Part shown: piece by piece, positions 9,699 to 18,722 of the stretch
How the letters are laid out: the number at the start of each line of letters is the position of its first letter
How positions within the stretch are numbered: position 1 is the first letter of the stretch
Assembly: GCF_000238295.3 (NCBI RefSeq)
Contig: NZ_AHCD03000044.1
Coordinates: 682,001 to 746,000 of the forward strand
Direction: 5' to 3'
Origin: Pseudoalteromonas rubra
GTDB taxonomy: Bacteria > Pseudomonadota > Gammaproteobacteria > Enterobacterales > Alteromonadaceae
DNA: 64,000 bases
Made by a program: the position numbers and the translations under genes
Notes under the pieces: model-generated
Database searches by the model: none
What the model saw: the letters and a program-made list of their open reading frames with translations, nothing else
Told to the model about the DNA's origin: nothing

Positions 9699-10355
9699 AT
9701 GATCGATATTACTCTGTTACCTCTGTTTTTTACTACTATTTTCTTTTTGGTTATCAGCCCGGGCCCGGACCTGTTGCTGTTATCCAGCTACTCCGCTACA
9801 AAGGGGTTCCGTGCCGGTGCCTTTATCGCGCTGGGTATTTTATTGGCAGGTTTGGTACAGACGGCGTTAGTGGCCTTTGGCCTTGGTCAGGTGATGCAGA
9901 CAATGCCGCTGGTTGCACTCATTGTCAAACTCATTGGTGCGGCCTATCTGGCCTACCTGGGTGTCAAGATGCTCCTTCACTGGTACAAACACCGTCGCAT
10001 TACTCCTTCTGGAAGCGAAACCGCACCCACAGATAGTGGTTTAAACGGTGTCGAGCTGATCAAGCGAGGATGTTTCAACAATTTACTCAACCCCAAAGCG
10101 CTGTTGTTTTTTAGCTTGTTCTTACCTCAATTCACCACAGCAGAGCATGGTCTGACCGCGCAGTTAATTGTACTTGGGCTGATGTTAAGTCTGTTTGCGT
10201 TTGGCATTAATCTGTTGTTCGCTGCTGCCTTCAGTAATCTGGCGAAAACTATCGCAACAAGAGCCAAAGGGATAAAGCGCTGGGCTGTACATCTCGATGG
10301 CGTACTGGGGACCTTGTTTATTGCGTTATCAGCGCGCCTGGCATTGAGCAAGTGA
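9699..10355 (+). CDS. LysE/RhtB-family amino acid exporter
   Basis: The protein has 218 residues and about six membrane helices. It carries the LysE-superfamily N-terminal motif SPGPDLLLLSSYS (residues about 20-32), followed by GFRAGAFIALGILLAG, and the mid-protein FNNLLNPKALLFFSLFLPQF motif. Length and motifs fit RhtB-type exporters that remove homoserine, threonine, lysine or similar metabolites through the inner membrane; the substrate cannot be read from sequence. It stands alone downstream of the HTH regulator, with its own spacer. Confidence 0.85.
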   Translation: MIDITLLPLFFTTIFFLVISPGPDLLLLSSYSATKGFRAGAFIALGILLAGLVQTALVAFGLGQVMQTMPLVALIVKLIGAAYLAYLGVKMLLHWYKHRRITPSGSETAPTDSGLNGVELIKRGCFNNLLNPKALLFFSLFLPQFTTAEHGLTAQLIVLGLMLSLFAFGINLLFAAAFSNLAKTIATRAKGIKRWAVHLDGVLGTLFIALSARLALSK

Positions 10356-10636
10356 AGTTTCATTATATGGTAATAAGCAATAATTAACATTGCGTTGAGC
10401 ACTGATAGTTCTAACTTTTGTATTTATTTCATAGGTTTGAATAATTTATTTTTAGAATTTGCAGGTGGGAATATTTTATGTTTTGGGCTTGGCTGAGTGA
10501 ATTTAATTGTAAATGATACGATATGATTGATTAATTTTTTCTAATTATTTAGTATTGCACGCGTTTGGCTCCAAAGGTAGAACAATAAATAAACAATAAA
10601 GCATTGCCACTGAACAATGCGACTTGATGGACCTGT

Positions 10637-11680
10637 ATGGAATTTGATACGACACTAACTCGCTCCGCGCACTATCTGAAGCAGGCGCTTCCTATTATGA
10701 TCCGCTATCGGATCCCGCTGACACCACTGAATTACTCAATCTGCTATTGCTATGTTGTGGGCTCACAACCAGAGCTGAATGTGGAGTTGGATCAGATTAT
10801 TGCCCGTTATCAGGGGTGTCCGCCTCATCTGGCCAGAGAGTTATTTGATAAGTACCTGTCTCAGCATGATTTGGCCTTGTTCCATGAAATTTCTCATTCT
10901 TTTCAGGGAGCGATAGATCAGGTCCAGAACGGTATCTGTGAAACCCTGGAATCTTCCCAGGATTTCTCTGCGTTTCTGTCTGAGTGTCACTATGGTCTGC
11001 ACAATCTTAAAAAACGCGGCGCGGAACAAGACCCGAGTGCTTATGACGAAGTACTGGAATATGTATCCAGGTTGACCCGTGAAGCAGTCGCGATGCAACA
11101 GAATGCGCTGGGTTTTCAGAATAAACTGGAAGTGGCTTACGATGAAATTAAGCAGCTTAAAGAGGCACTGTTTGCATCTCAACGGGAGGCCAACACCGAT
11201 AAGCTGACTGGGTTGTTGAACCGGGGCAAGTTCGATGAAGATATTGTCAGCTTCTGCACACATCCACTGAGTAAGCAAAAAGTGTTGATATTTGTTGATA
11301 TTGACCATTTTAAACGATTTAACGACGATTTTGGTCACCAAAAAGGCGATGACATTCTGCGCAAAGTGGCAGAAAAGCTGTCACACCATGCACAAGGTCG
11401 TGGCGACGCCTATCGCTATGGTGGCGAAGAATTCTGCCTGACTTTGTCAATCAGCAGTGTCAGCGAAGCGGTTAGTTTTGCCAATATGGTTCGTCATGAC
11501 ATTCGAAAGCTGTCGGTGAAGGATAAAAAAACCGGTGAACCTATTCGACAGATCACGGCGAGCTTTGGTATTGCACTACACAAAGAAGGTGCACCCTGGC
11601 AGAGCTTGATAGAGCTGGCAGACAGAGCGCTTTATCTGGCTAAATCACACGGACGAGATCGGGTTGAAGTCGCCGGTTAA
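10637..11680 (+). CDS. Diguanylate cyclase (GGDEF domain)
   Basis: The protein has 347 residues, no membrane segment and no signal peptide. The N-terminal 160 residues are a helical region with an early YRIPLTPLNYSICYCYVVG stretch, seen in DgcB-like cytoplasmic cyclases, and a coiled-coil linker (AYDEIKQLKEALFASQ). The GGDEF domain spans about residues 185-345: DKLTGLLNRGKFD, the metal-binding VDIDHFKRFND, and the active-site GGEEF at 262-266. These imply synthesis of cyclic di-GMP from GTP. The RxxD inhibitory site expected a few residues before GGEEF is absent (HHAQGRGDAYRY), so product inhibition may be missing. Confidence 0.88.
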   Translation: MEFDTTLTRSAHYLKQALPIMIRYRIPLTPLNYSICYCYVVGSQPELNVELDQIIARYQGCPPHLARELFDKYLSQHDLALFHEISHSFQGAIDQVQNGICETLESSQDFSAFLSECHYGLHNLKKRGAEQDPSAYDEVLEYVSRLTREAVAMQQNALGFQNKLEVAYDEIKQLKEALFASQREANTDKLTGLLNRGKFDEDIVSFCTHPLSKQKVLIFVDIDHFKRFNDDFGHQKGDDILRKVAEKLSHHAQGRGDAYRYGGEEFCLTLSISSVSEAVSFANMVRHDIRKLSVKDKKTGEPIRQITASFGIALHKEGAPWQSLIELADRALYLAKSHGRDRVEVAG

Positions 11681-11690
11681 TAACCGGCGA
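11670..11690. terminator. Perfect hairpin overlapping the diguanylate cyclase stop codon
   Basis: TCGCCGGTTA (11670-11679) pairs perfectly with TAACCGGCGA (11681-11690) around one base, and it includes the stop codon. There is no T-run after it. It probably stabilises the transcript end or helps termination. Confidence 0.45.
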
Positions 11691-11988
11691 ACGCTGTGAT
11701 TAAATTACTCTATCCTCTCATAACACGTCTTGAAATTTCTTCCGGTACACAATTCCCTAAATTACAAACGTTAACAAAAGTTTAATTTATATTCGTTTTG
11801 TGGTTGATTTTTGATCATATACTCATTAGCTTATTATTTGCCTTAACCAAGAGGTCAGATGTCAGATGAGTGTTGCTTGTATGCAGTTGCGCTCAATGTA
11901 ATTTCTGCGGTATGGCGTATTACCGGATAACCGAAATCTGAAGACTGGTCACTGAACACAATGATTTAATAGGATTTAAGAGGAAATT
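11691..11988. other. Non-coding leader upstream of the lipase gene
   Basis: About 300 AT-rich bases with no open frame worth calling. The segment contains a short direct repeat (GTCAGATGTCAGAT near 11855) and ends in the AGAGGA Shine-Dalgarno of the lipase gene. It probably holds that promoter, but I cannot place -35 and -10 boxes with confidence. Confidence 0.5.
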
Positions 11989-13050
11989 ATGCAGCACAAA
12001 ATCAAATACTTTCTACGTTTGTCCTGGCTTTTCTTGCTAGGTTCAGTCGCATTTAATTCGTTTGCAAGTGGTTATAAAGTCGTTCTTATCCACGGCCTTC
12101 AGACCAGCCAGATCACTTCCGGTTATCCAATCGATGTAATTGGTGACGGGGAGTCTTATTGGTCAGAGTTTTGGGGCCAACATGCAGATGTACGTATTGA
12201 CTGGCCAGCGCTAGAGCGTATCGAAGACAAGATAGCCAGCGATTATGTTTGGCCAAAACTGAAGCAAATGTCGCAACAGGGAACTTGCCAGCCAGGTTGT
12301 ATTCTGGTCACTCACTCTACCGGTGATCTGGTTGCGCGCTATTTGTTGGATAATCAGGCAAACTGGCTTGAGAACGCTGGCTTAGCACCGCTTAATATTG
12401 TTGCGACCTTTGATATTGCGGGTGCTGGTGGTGGTAGCGAATTGGCCGATTTGGCAGTGAGTGTTGCTCAGGGCACATCAGGTTTGAACCCTCTGCTTGA
12501 AGCCGCCATCAGAGCCTGGCTAGGGGGGTCTGTTGAGGGTCGCCTGGGTGTGTTGAATGACCTGAAAGTAAATAACGCCAGACAAATCGCAGCTCTGCCA
12601 GAAGCCAGAACACCAAGGTTGCGCTTTGTTGCTGATGGAACTTTGTTCCTGGGGGTGACTAAACTCTTCCTCAAAGGCACAGATGACAGTGTTGTCGCAA
12701 CTCACTCAGCATGTGGAGCCAGCCGTGCAGACGATTTTGGTAGCTGTAGTACAAGCGTTGCAACTAGCGGAAAGCTGGCGTCGCAAAGCGACGCTGTTAG
12801 CGGGTTTATGCCATATCATTACCCTATGCTGATGAGCGACAACTATGATCACTTTTCTGTCATTAACGATCGGGCTGAAGGCAAAGTGACTGCCGCTCAA
12901 GCGAGCCGTCAGTTAGCGGATGGTCGCACCATCAACTTCAACACCTACGAAGAAGAAACAGGTGCCTGGTTCTGGAAAAGTACTTATCGCTATGTTGAAA
13001 ACTCAGGCAATAACAGTCTGTCTCGCCTAATGCTTAATGCGATGCAATAA
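11989..13050 (+). CDS. Secreted lipase/esterase (alpha/beta hydrolase)
   Basis: The protein has 353 residues and a signal peptide (about 1-26, ending FNSFASG). The alpha/beta hydrolase core starts with the oxyanion segment VVLIHGLQ. The nucleophile elbow is THSTG, with Ser about residue 110, a variant of GxSxG in which Thr replaces the first Gly. The likely acid is Asp 232 or 233 (KGTDDSVV) and the likely base His 288 (NYDHFSVIN), giving a complete triad in the usual order. It should hydrolyse lipid esters outside the cell. The next gene begins 11 nt downstream and encodes a membrane-anchored protein, probably a partner. Confidence 0.8.
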   Translation: MQHKIKYFLRLSWLFLLGSVAFNSFASGYKVVLIHGLQTSQITSGYPIDVIGDGESYWSEFWGQHADVRIDWPALERIEDKIASDYVWPKLKQMSQQGTCQPGCILVTHSTGDLVARYLLDNQANWLENAGLAPLNIVATFDIAGAGGGSELADLAVSVAQGTSGLNPLLEAAIRAWLGGSVEGRLGVLNDLKVNNARQIAALPEARTPRLRFVADGTLFLGVTKLFLKGTDDSVVATHSACGASRADDFGSCSTSVATSGKLASQSDAVSGFMPYHYPMLMSDNYDHFSVINDRAEGKVTAAQASRQLADGRTINFNTYEEETGAWFWKSTYRYVENSGNNSLSRLMLNAMQ

Positions 13051-13061
13051 GAGAGGTCAGG

Positions 13062-14111
13062 ATGAAGTCCCGAATGTTCATTATTCTGACGTTTGTGGCA
13101 ATCGGGCTTGGTTATTGGTGGCTCAGCGGTGACGCTGAGCCCGTTCACCATGGCGCAGTTGCTCGAACACTGGATGCTGAGGTGCCTAACCCTCAGTCAG
13201 AACAAGCCACAAAAAGTGCACCTCAGGCAAAGCCAGTGCAACAGTCAGAGCGTCATATTCCGATAGAAATGACTGATGCCGCGGGCAAAGTTGCTCAGCT
13301 ATATGAGCAGCAATTGCGTTATGCCCCATACTCCCAGCCTTTGACACTGGCAGACACAGACAGGCTGACACCCAATCATTTTTATCCGGTGACCATTCCG
13401 ACACAGGATATTGAAGAGGTATTGACACTCAAAGTGAGTCAGTATCGTTTTGTGTATCCAGAACCCATAGAGTTAATGCTGACTGGCAGTGATATTTATG
13501 GTGCCACTGTGATGGTAAGCGAGGTGGACAGTAATAAGGTGCTGATAACCCAAAGCCTGCATGAGCAAGAAGGCAGTTATATTGCCAGTATATCTGGTAA
13601 AAAAGATTTTCCCAGAGCATTGCAACTGACCGTACGAGCACATGTCAGAGGTGATGAAATCCCCGTGGTTGCACAGGTGCAATATATGAAGCCCAGTGCT
13701 GAGCTACTTAACCTGGAGCAGGCTCGGGTACGCGGCAGTGATCTACTGATTGATGCCAGGCTCAATGTGCAGGAAGCAGGGATCTATCGAGTCAGAGCAA
13801 ATCTGTTTTTAGGCGATCAACCTTTGTCTCATGTGGTTGCCAGAAAGCGCCTGAGTGAAGGTGTGCAGACACTGCCCATGAAGATCCACCAAAGTGTGTT
13901 GCCAAATCATACTTCGGGCCTGAAATTAAAGACTTTCGTGATAGAGCGGATGTCTGGCTCGCCGCAGGAAAAAGCACGTTTTGGCCGAAGTAAAGTCAGT
14001 GAGTTTGCACTGGACGAGGTCGATCTCTCGGACCTTCAAAGACAAGCGTACACGCCCAGTGCACAAGAGCAGCAGAAATTGGCTTTTTTAAAGCAGCTGG
14101 GCAAGCAATAG
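13062..14111 (+). CDS. Membrane-anchored periplasmic partner of the lipase, function unknown
   Basis: This 349-residue protein has one N-terminal membrane anchor (about residues 4-22) and a polar Pro/Gln/Ala-rich linker (about 45-70). The remaining 270 residues form a mostly beta-stranded periplasmic region, then a charged helical tail (SAQEQQKLAFLKQLGKQ). Length and topology recall the Lif/LipB lipase foldases, which anchor in the inner membrane and fold a lipase encoded just upstream. However, I see no Rx1x2FDY-like foldase motif and the strands suggest Ig-like folds. The 11-nt gap and a GAGAGG ribosome-binding site show co-expression with the lipase. A chaperone or secretion-helper role is inference. 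Confidence 0.6.
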   Translation: MKSRMFIILTFVAIGLGYWWLSGDAEPVHHGAVARTLDAEVPNPQSEQATKSAPQAKPVQQSERHIPIEMTDAAGKVAQLYEQQLRYAPYSQPLTLADTDRLTPNHFYPVTIPTQDIEEVLTLKVSQYRFVYPEPIELMLTGSDIYGATVMVSEVDSNKVLITQSLHEQEGSYIASISGKKDFPRALQLTVRAHVRGDEIPVVAQVQYMKPSAELLNLEQARVRGSDLLIDARLNVQEAGIYRVRANLFLGDQPLSHVVARKRLSEGVQTLPMKIHQSVLPNHTSGLKLKTFVIERMSGSPQEKARFGRSKVSEFALDEVDLSDLQRQAYTPSAQEQQKLAFLKQLGKQ

Positions 14112-14113
14112 CC

Positions 14114-14280
14114 ATTATACCAATTTCACTTAATACCTGGTCTATTTGAAGGAGCAAATAGGACGCTAACGGCGTTAAAAATTTCTTATTTAGAACAACT
14201 AAATAGCAAAATTTTTGCCTTGTTATCGACCCTATTTTCTCGCCTCAAAATAGATCACTTAATTAAGCAAATTGGTATTA
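14114..14280. repeat. 167-nt palindromic intergenic repeat, copy 1
   Basis: This block recurs at 30812-30978 with only two substitutions. Its ends are inverted (ATACCAATTT at the left, AAATTGGTAT at the right) and internal arms also pair (CTATTTGAAGGAGCAAATAGG region with CCTATTTTCTCGCCTCAAAATAG region; ATTTAGAACAACTAAAT). It has no open frame. It has the form of a MITE-like or REP-like element folding into a long hairpin. It lies directly after the lipase-partner stop. Confidence 0.85.
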
Positions 14281-14476
14281 TTTTGCTCAATAGACGACGT
14301 TTGTTCGTTTTATACTATGCAGATCAGAAAACCTCACCCCGCTTTTCTTGATTCTCGCGTTGTTGTTCGTTACGGTGGTTGTTCCTGTTGTGGGGCATAA
14401 CGCCCATTTGGTTTCACTCAAACACAATCACACACTCAAATATTTTGGGTTATGTTATAACAACGTAAGGTTAAGT

Positions 14477-14953
14477 ATGATCACAATTAAAAAGCTGAAA
14501 TCTGCTGATATTGAAGCGGTTAAATCCATTCAGCTGGCCCCTGAGCAGGTTCGTTTTGCTGGTACGGCGCAAGAATTTCTCGAAGAAAACTGTGCGACCA
14601 CACATCTCCATGTTATTTATCATCAGGGCACTTTGGTTGGTTACTTTAAACTGGATCTGGCGTATGCAGAAAAGTTTGCTTACTGTCCGGATGGCGCGCT
14701 TGGTATACGTGCGTTTGTGATTGGTCAGCAGTATCAGGGGAAAGGGCTTGGCAGTGCGGCAATGGTGGCCGTATTAGGTTATCTGGCGGAACATTATGCA
14801 CAATTCCATTGGCTATATCTGGGTGTTAATTGTCAAAATCCGGGGGCATATGCTTGCTATAAGAAAGCCGGGCTAACTGAATGTGAAGACAAATATTTGG
14901 GGGGTCCTGCTGGCCCTCAATACATAATGTACAGTGAAATTAAGCAAAACTAA
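14477..14953 (+). CDS. GNAT family N-acetyltransferase
   Basis: This is a 158-residue single-domain acetyltransferase. The ATG at 14477 follows TAAGG and fits the usual GNAT start (MITIKKLKSADIEAV); the frame could extend to 14348, but without a ribosome-binding site. The acetyl-CoA-binding motif A is GQQYQGKGLGSAAM (Q-x-x-G-x-G/A), followed by the motif B segment LGVNCQNPGAYACYKKAGL. The product transfers an acetyl group from acetyl-CoA to an unknown amine. It is isolated, with repeat copy 1 upstream. Confidence 0.8.
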   Translation: MITIKKLKSADIEAVKSIQLAPEQVRFAGTAQEFLEENCATTHLHVIYHQGTLVGYFKLDLAYAEKFAYCPDGALGIRAFVIGQQYQGKGLGSAAMVAVLGYLAEHYAQFHWLYLGVNCQNPGAYACYKKAGLTECEDKYLGGPAGPQYIMYSEIKQN

Positions 14954-15196
14954 CCGCTCGTGAGAAAGTCGGGGACGGGAAATTGCTAATGCAAATCTTT
15001 GCTTTTTAATCACGGCATCAGTGTTAATGGCTCATGATGAACGAGCTAATCTGATTGAGAATATCCAAGGCCGTGACCTGATAAGTGGTCCCGGTTGCAT
15101 TTGTCTTATCCTGGCAGTCATGGGGGTTTTTGATTTAAGTGTCTATACTTACCCTCATAATTGAGAGCGAACAAGCTCACCAGGGATATTATTTGT

Positions 15197-16225
15197 ATGG
15201 GTATCAAGTATGTGGTGGCAGTATTTAGTGCGCTGGCAATGGTATTTTTAACGCTTGCGTTGCAGTTTTATTTTTTCAAAGACAACCGCCATCACCAGCC
15301 TGCTATTAATAACAGTGCAGAGTTAGTCACTTACTCAAGCCAATGGGTAGATGCTGCCATTCAACCCTTACCGCGACTGGAACACTATGATGTTGGCTGG
15401 GTGCAGCTTGGCAAAGCCTTGTTTAAAAGCCCATTACTCTCGGCGGACAACACAACGTCCTGTGCTTCTTGCCATGACCTTTACAATGGTGGTGACGACG
15501 GTTTTCCCGTTTCTGTTGGCATAAATCAGCAGCTGGGGAGTCGTAATGCCCCGAGTGTGATTAATGCGGTCTTTAATTTCAGGCAATTCTGGGATGGGCG
15601 TAGTCCCGATCTGACCAGTCAGTTGCCGTTACCCATTCATAACCCGTTAGAGATGGCCAGTAACTGGCCGCAGGTGATTGGTAAACTCAATCAACAGCCG
15701 CACTTTGTTAACAGCTTCGAAGCCCTGTCCGAAGACGGGGTCACCCCTGAGAATATTACCAAGGCCATCGTCGCCTTTCAGATGTCACTGGTATCCGAAA
15801 ACACGCCCATTGACGCTTACCTGTTAGGTAATGAACAGGCGTTAACGGCGCAACAGCAGCGCGGATATCGAAAGTTTGTTGAACTGGGCTGTGTGACCTG
15901 TCATCAGGGGCGTAATATCGGAGGCAATATCTATCAGAAAATGGGTCGCCTGGATCGCATGCCCAAAGCGTTACTCAATGACGCCGGGCGGTATCAGTTA
16001 ACCCGCAACGAGCAAGATAAGTTTGTCTTTAAGGTGCCCAGTTTGCGGAACGTCGCACATACCGGGCCGTATTTTCACAATGGCTCTGTGGTCCAATTGT
16101 CGGATGCGATCCGGATAATGGCAAGCGGACAGCTGGGGTTAGAGCTCAGTGATGAGGACGTCTCTGATCTGGAAGCGCTGCTACATGCCTTTTCAGGCGA
16201 ACTGCCGAGGTCATTAAAAGAATGA
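15197..16225 (+). CDS. Di-haem cytochrome c peroxidase (MauG/CcpA family), membrane-anchored
   Basis: From the ATG at 15197 (AGGGA at 10-nt spacing) the protein has 342 residues; a TTG at 15161 is possible but poorer. A hydrophobic N-terminal anchor covers about residues 4-26. Two CxxCH haem c sites are present: CASCH at 89-93 and CVTCH at 232-236. Between them are the family signatures SRNAPSVINAVFN and FWDGRSPDL. Near the C-terminus is VPSLRNVAHTGPYFHNGSV. The family reduces hydrogen peroxide in the periplasm using electrons from small cytochromes; some members instead oxidise protein substrates. The stop overlaps the start of a hybrid kinase by four bases (ATGA), so the two are one translational unit. 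Confidence 0.9.
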   Translation: MGIKYVVAVFSALAMVFLTLALQFYFFKDNRHHQPAINNSAELVTYSSQWVDAAIQPLPRLEHYDVGWVQLGKALFKSPLLSADNTTSCASCHDLYNGGDDGFPVSVGINQQLGSRNAPSVINAVFNFRQFWDGRSPDLTSQLPLPIHNPLEMASNWPQVIGKLNQQPHFVNSFEALSEDGVTPENITKAIVAFQMSLVSENTPIDAYLLGNEQALTAQQQRGYRKFVELGCVTCHQGRNIGGNIYQKMGRLDRMPKALLNDAGRYQLTRNEQDKFVFKVPSLRNVAHTGPYFHNGSVVQLSDAIRIMASGQLGLELSDEDVSDLEALLHAFSGELPRSLKE

Positions 16226-18549
16226 AATACCTTATTGAAGGAGCAATACTTGGATTGATTTGGTGGATTGGCGCGCAAGCCATCACGCAATATCATCAGT
16301 TACAAGATACTCAGGCTGCGATGGCGCTGAAAGCGCGACTTAACAGGGCGACAACAGAATTATCGCTCGAAACCTTATCTGCAATGGATAGCAATATTTA
16401 TCACTTTGACAGGCATGCTCAAAAGCAGCTGGAATTCGAAAGTGCATACAATGAACTGCTCGCCCGGGACTTGTTAAGCGACGAAATGAGCCTCGCTGTC
16501 ACGCACTTTCATGACGCCGTTGACACATATATGCAGCTGGCTTCTATGCTCAAAACGTCCTACCGTTACATTGCAAAGCAGGAGCTGGAAAAAGATGCTT
16601 ACTCAGCGCAAGCTCAGTTAGCCGTCAGTAAAAGCGCTGCCCTGGTGTCTAATTTGCAGGTAACCAATTCACATACTGTGGTTGAAATGGTACGTGAGCA
16701 GTTAGTGCACTCTATGACGTCACTCGAACAGTTTGAACTGGAAAGCCGCAGTTTCAGGGTAATGCGTTTGCACATAGGTTTTATACTCGAGAATGCATTA
16801 CCTGCGTCAAACCTACTGGTACCAATACAAAACAGCACGCTATCAACGGCCATTTTGCAAGAAACGCAGCAACTTAGCGAACAGGTCGACACTGTTTACT
16901 GGCAGATGACAAGGTCGATCCTCTTCCTGCTTGTCTTGGTCTCTCTTCTTATTATTGTCGTATTGCTGCGGTTGATGCGCGATCTGAAGCGAGCCAATGC
17001 GCAGGCAAACCAGGCAGCCGAAACCAAGTCTTTGTTTTTATCCAATATGTCTCATGAGATAAGAACGCCCATGAATGGGATCATGGGTCTGACGGATATC
17101 CTGTTGGCCACTGAACTGACCTCAGTACAGAGAAATTACCTCGAGAAAGTGCGCTTTTCGGCGAATGCATTGACGACCATCATTAACGATATTCTCGACT
17201 TTTCAAAAATTGAATCTAAGAAGCTTAATATCGAACAAACGCCATTTCAGTTTGAGGAATTGCTCGATAACTTGAGATCTTTGATCACGCCCATAGCCAA
17301 CACCAAAGGGGTCAAGCTGATTTTCGATATTGACCCTTTGCTCAGTGATTGGTATGTCGGCGATCCCGTCCGGATCAATCAAATTATGCTTAACTTCACG
17401 TCGAATGCTGCGAAGTTCACGGAATCTGGTTCGATTACGCTCGCTGTGCATCGGGAAGCTAAAACCGCGTCGAGTGACTGGGTGGAGATTTCAGTGACCG
17501 ATACCGGGATAGGGATAGAGCAGGATAAAGTGGATCAGCTGTTCGAGCGCTTCACACAGGCTGAAGCATCCACAACGCGTCGCTACGGTGGCACCGGACT
17601 GGGACTGACAATCTGTAAATTACTGACAGAGCTTATGGAGGGTAATATCGCGGTGGTCAGTGAAGTCGGGCAGGGTTCTACGTTTAGCGTTCGTTTACCT
17701 CTGAACACGGTCAGTAAGGCATCATTATCCGAGCAGGAAGTCTCGACTGCCAGTATTGCAGGTACAATATTAATTGTAGAAGATGATCCAATTTACATGG
17801 AAGTCAGTGATAACATTGCCTCGTCAGTGGGATTGACTGTATCGCGTGCGCAAAACGGACAGCAAGCCGAGGCAATGTTATCCGCGAATACGTTTGACAT
17901 GCTACTGCTTGATTGGATATTGCCCGACTGTGAAGCCAATGAGTTGTTAGAGAGACTAGAAACCTTAGCGGTGTTACCTGCAAAAGTTGTCATTTACACA
18001 GCGCATACAGAGCAAAGTATTACGCCAAAATTGAACTACCCGATACTTTATAAGCCACTACTAAAAAAAGACCTGATCAGCATTTTTGTTAAAGATACGC
18101 CCAGCCAAATTGCTGCAAAGAATAACCCAGAAAATTTAGACCAGGCAGAAGACGTTGTCAGCACAGCTGGTGGGTTTAGGGTGCTACTCGTTGAAGACAA
18201 TGAGATTAATCGCATTGTGGCGACTAAGCTATTAGATCGTTTTGACTTAGAGGTTGAGATTGCAGAAAACGGGCAACAAGCGATTGATGCAATCAAGGCG
18301 TGTGATGGTGCATTTGACCTTGTCTTAATGGATATTCAGATGCCAGTGATGGATGGTATGGAAGCCACCCGAACCCTCCGCGAAACGTATGATAAAGAGC
18401 GACTGACGATCATCGCGTTAACTGCCAACGTGATGCAAAGCGAGGTAGATAAATACCTGAGCATAGGTATGAATGCGCACCTCGGAAAGCCGTTTAAAAC
18501 TGATGAGCTGGATAAAATACTGAATGAGTATTTGTTTGTCGTGGAGTAG
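16222..18549 (+). CDS. Hybrid sensor histidine kinase/response regulator
   Basis: This is a 775-residue membrane kinase. Two membrane helices (about 3-22 and 231-250) bound an all-helical periplasmic sensor of about 210 residues. The core follows: HisKA with phospho-acceptor His 278 in MSHEIRTPMNGIMG, HATPase_c with DTGIGI and GGTGLGL, then two receiver domains. Receiver 1 has Asp 564 (LLLDWILPD); receiver 2 has Asp 704 (LMDIQMPVMDG). There is no Hpt or output domain, so the signal must pass to a separate Hpt protein or regulator. The four-base overlap with the peroxidase gene suggests sensing of peroxide, redox state or the peroxidase itself, which is inference. Confidence 0.9.
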   Translation: MKYLIEGAILGLIWWIGAQAITQYHQLQDTQAAMALKARLNRATTELSLETLSAMDSNIYHFDRHAQKQLEFESAYNELLARDLLSDEMSLAVTHFHDAVDTYMQLASMLKTSYRYIAKQELEKDAYSAQAQLAVSKSAALVSNLQVTNSHTVVEMVREQLVHSMTSLEQFELESRSFRVMRLHIGFILENALPASNLLVPIQNSTLSTAILQETQQLSEQVDTVYWQMTRSILFLLVLVSLLIIVVLLRLMRDLKRANAQANQAAETKSLFLSNMSHEIRTPMNGIMGLTDILLATELTSVQRNYLEKVRFSANALTTIINDILDFSKIESKKLNIEQTPFQFEELLDNLRSLITPIANTKGVKLIFDIDPLLSDWYVGDPVRINQIMLNFTSNAAKFTESGSITLAVHREAKTASSDWVEISVTDTGIGIEQDKVDQLFERFTQAEASTTRRYGGTGLGLTICKLLTELMEGNIAVVSEVGQGSTFSVRLPLNTVSKASLSEQEVSTASIAGTILIVEDDPIYMEVSDNIASSVGLTVSRAQNGQQAEAMLSANTFDMLLLDWILPDCEANELLERLETLAVLPAKVVIYTAHTEQSITPKLNYPILYKPLLKKDLISIFVKDTPSQIAAKNNPENLDQAEDVVSTAGGFRVLLVEDNEINRIVATKLLDRFDLEVEIAENGQQAIDAIKACDGAFDLVLMDIQMPVMDGMEATRTLRETYDKERLTIIALTANVMQSEVDKYLSIGMNAHLGKPFKTDELDKILNEYLFVVE

Positions 18550-18722
18550 GGTCTGCCCGACAAAGTTTATGCTCACGACAGGACTCATACAAGGTGAAAC
18601 GGACTTAATTTGGTTAGTGCATAAAAAAGTGAGAGTGGACAAGTTACAAAGGAAAGCTCGTTCAGGACCTTTGGCGCATCTGTTATTTTCTATTTTTTGG
18701 TTAAATAAAAAGGGTAGCTACA

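Noticed and set aside
14348..14476. An N-terminal extension of the acetyltransferase with a hydrophobic stretch (LALLFVTVVVPVVG)
   Set aside because: No ribosome-binding site, and GNAT proteins do not carry signal peptides. The ATG at 14477 has both a good site and the usual family start.
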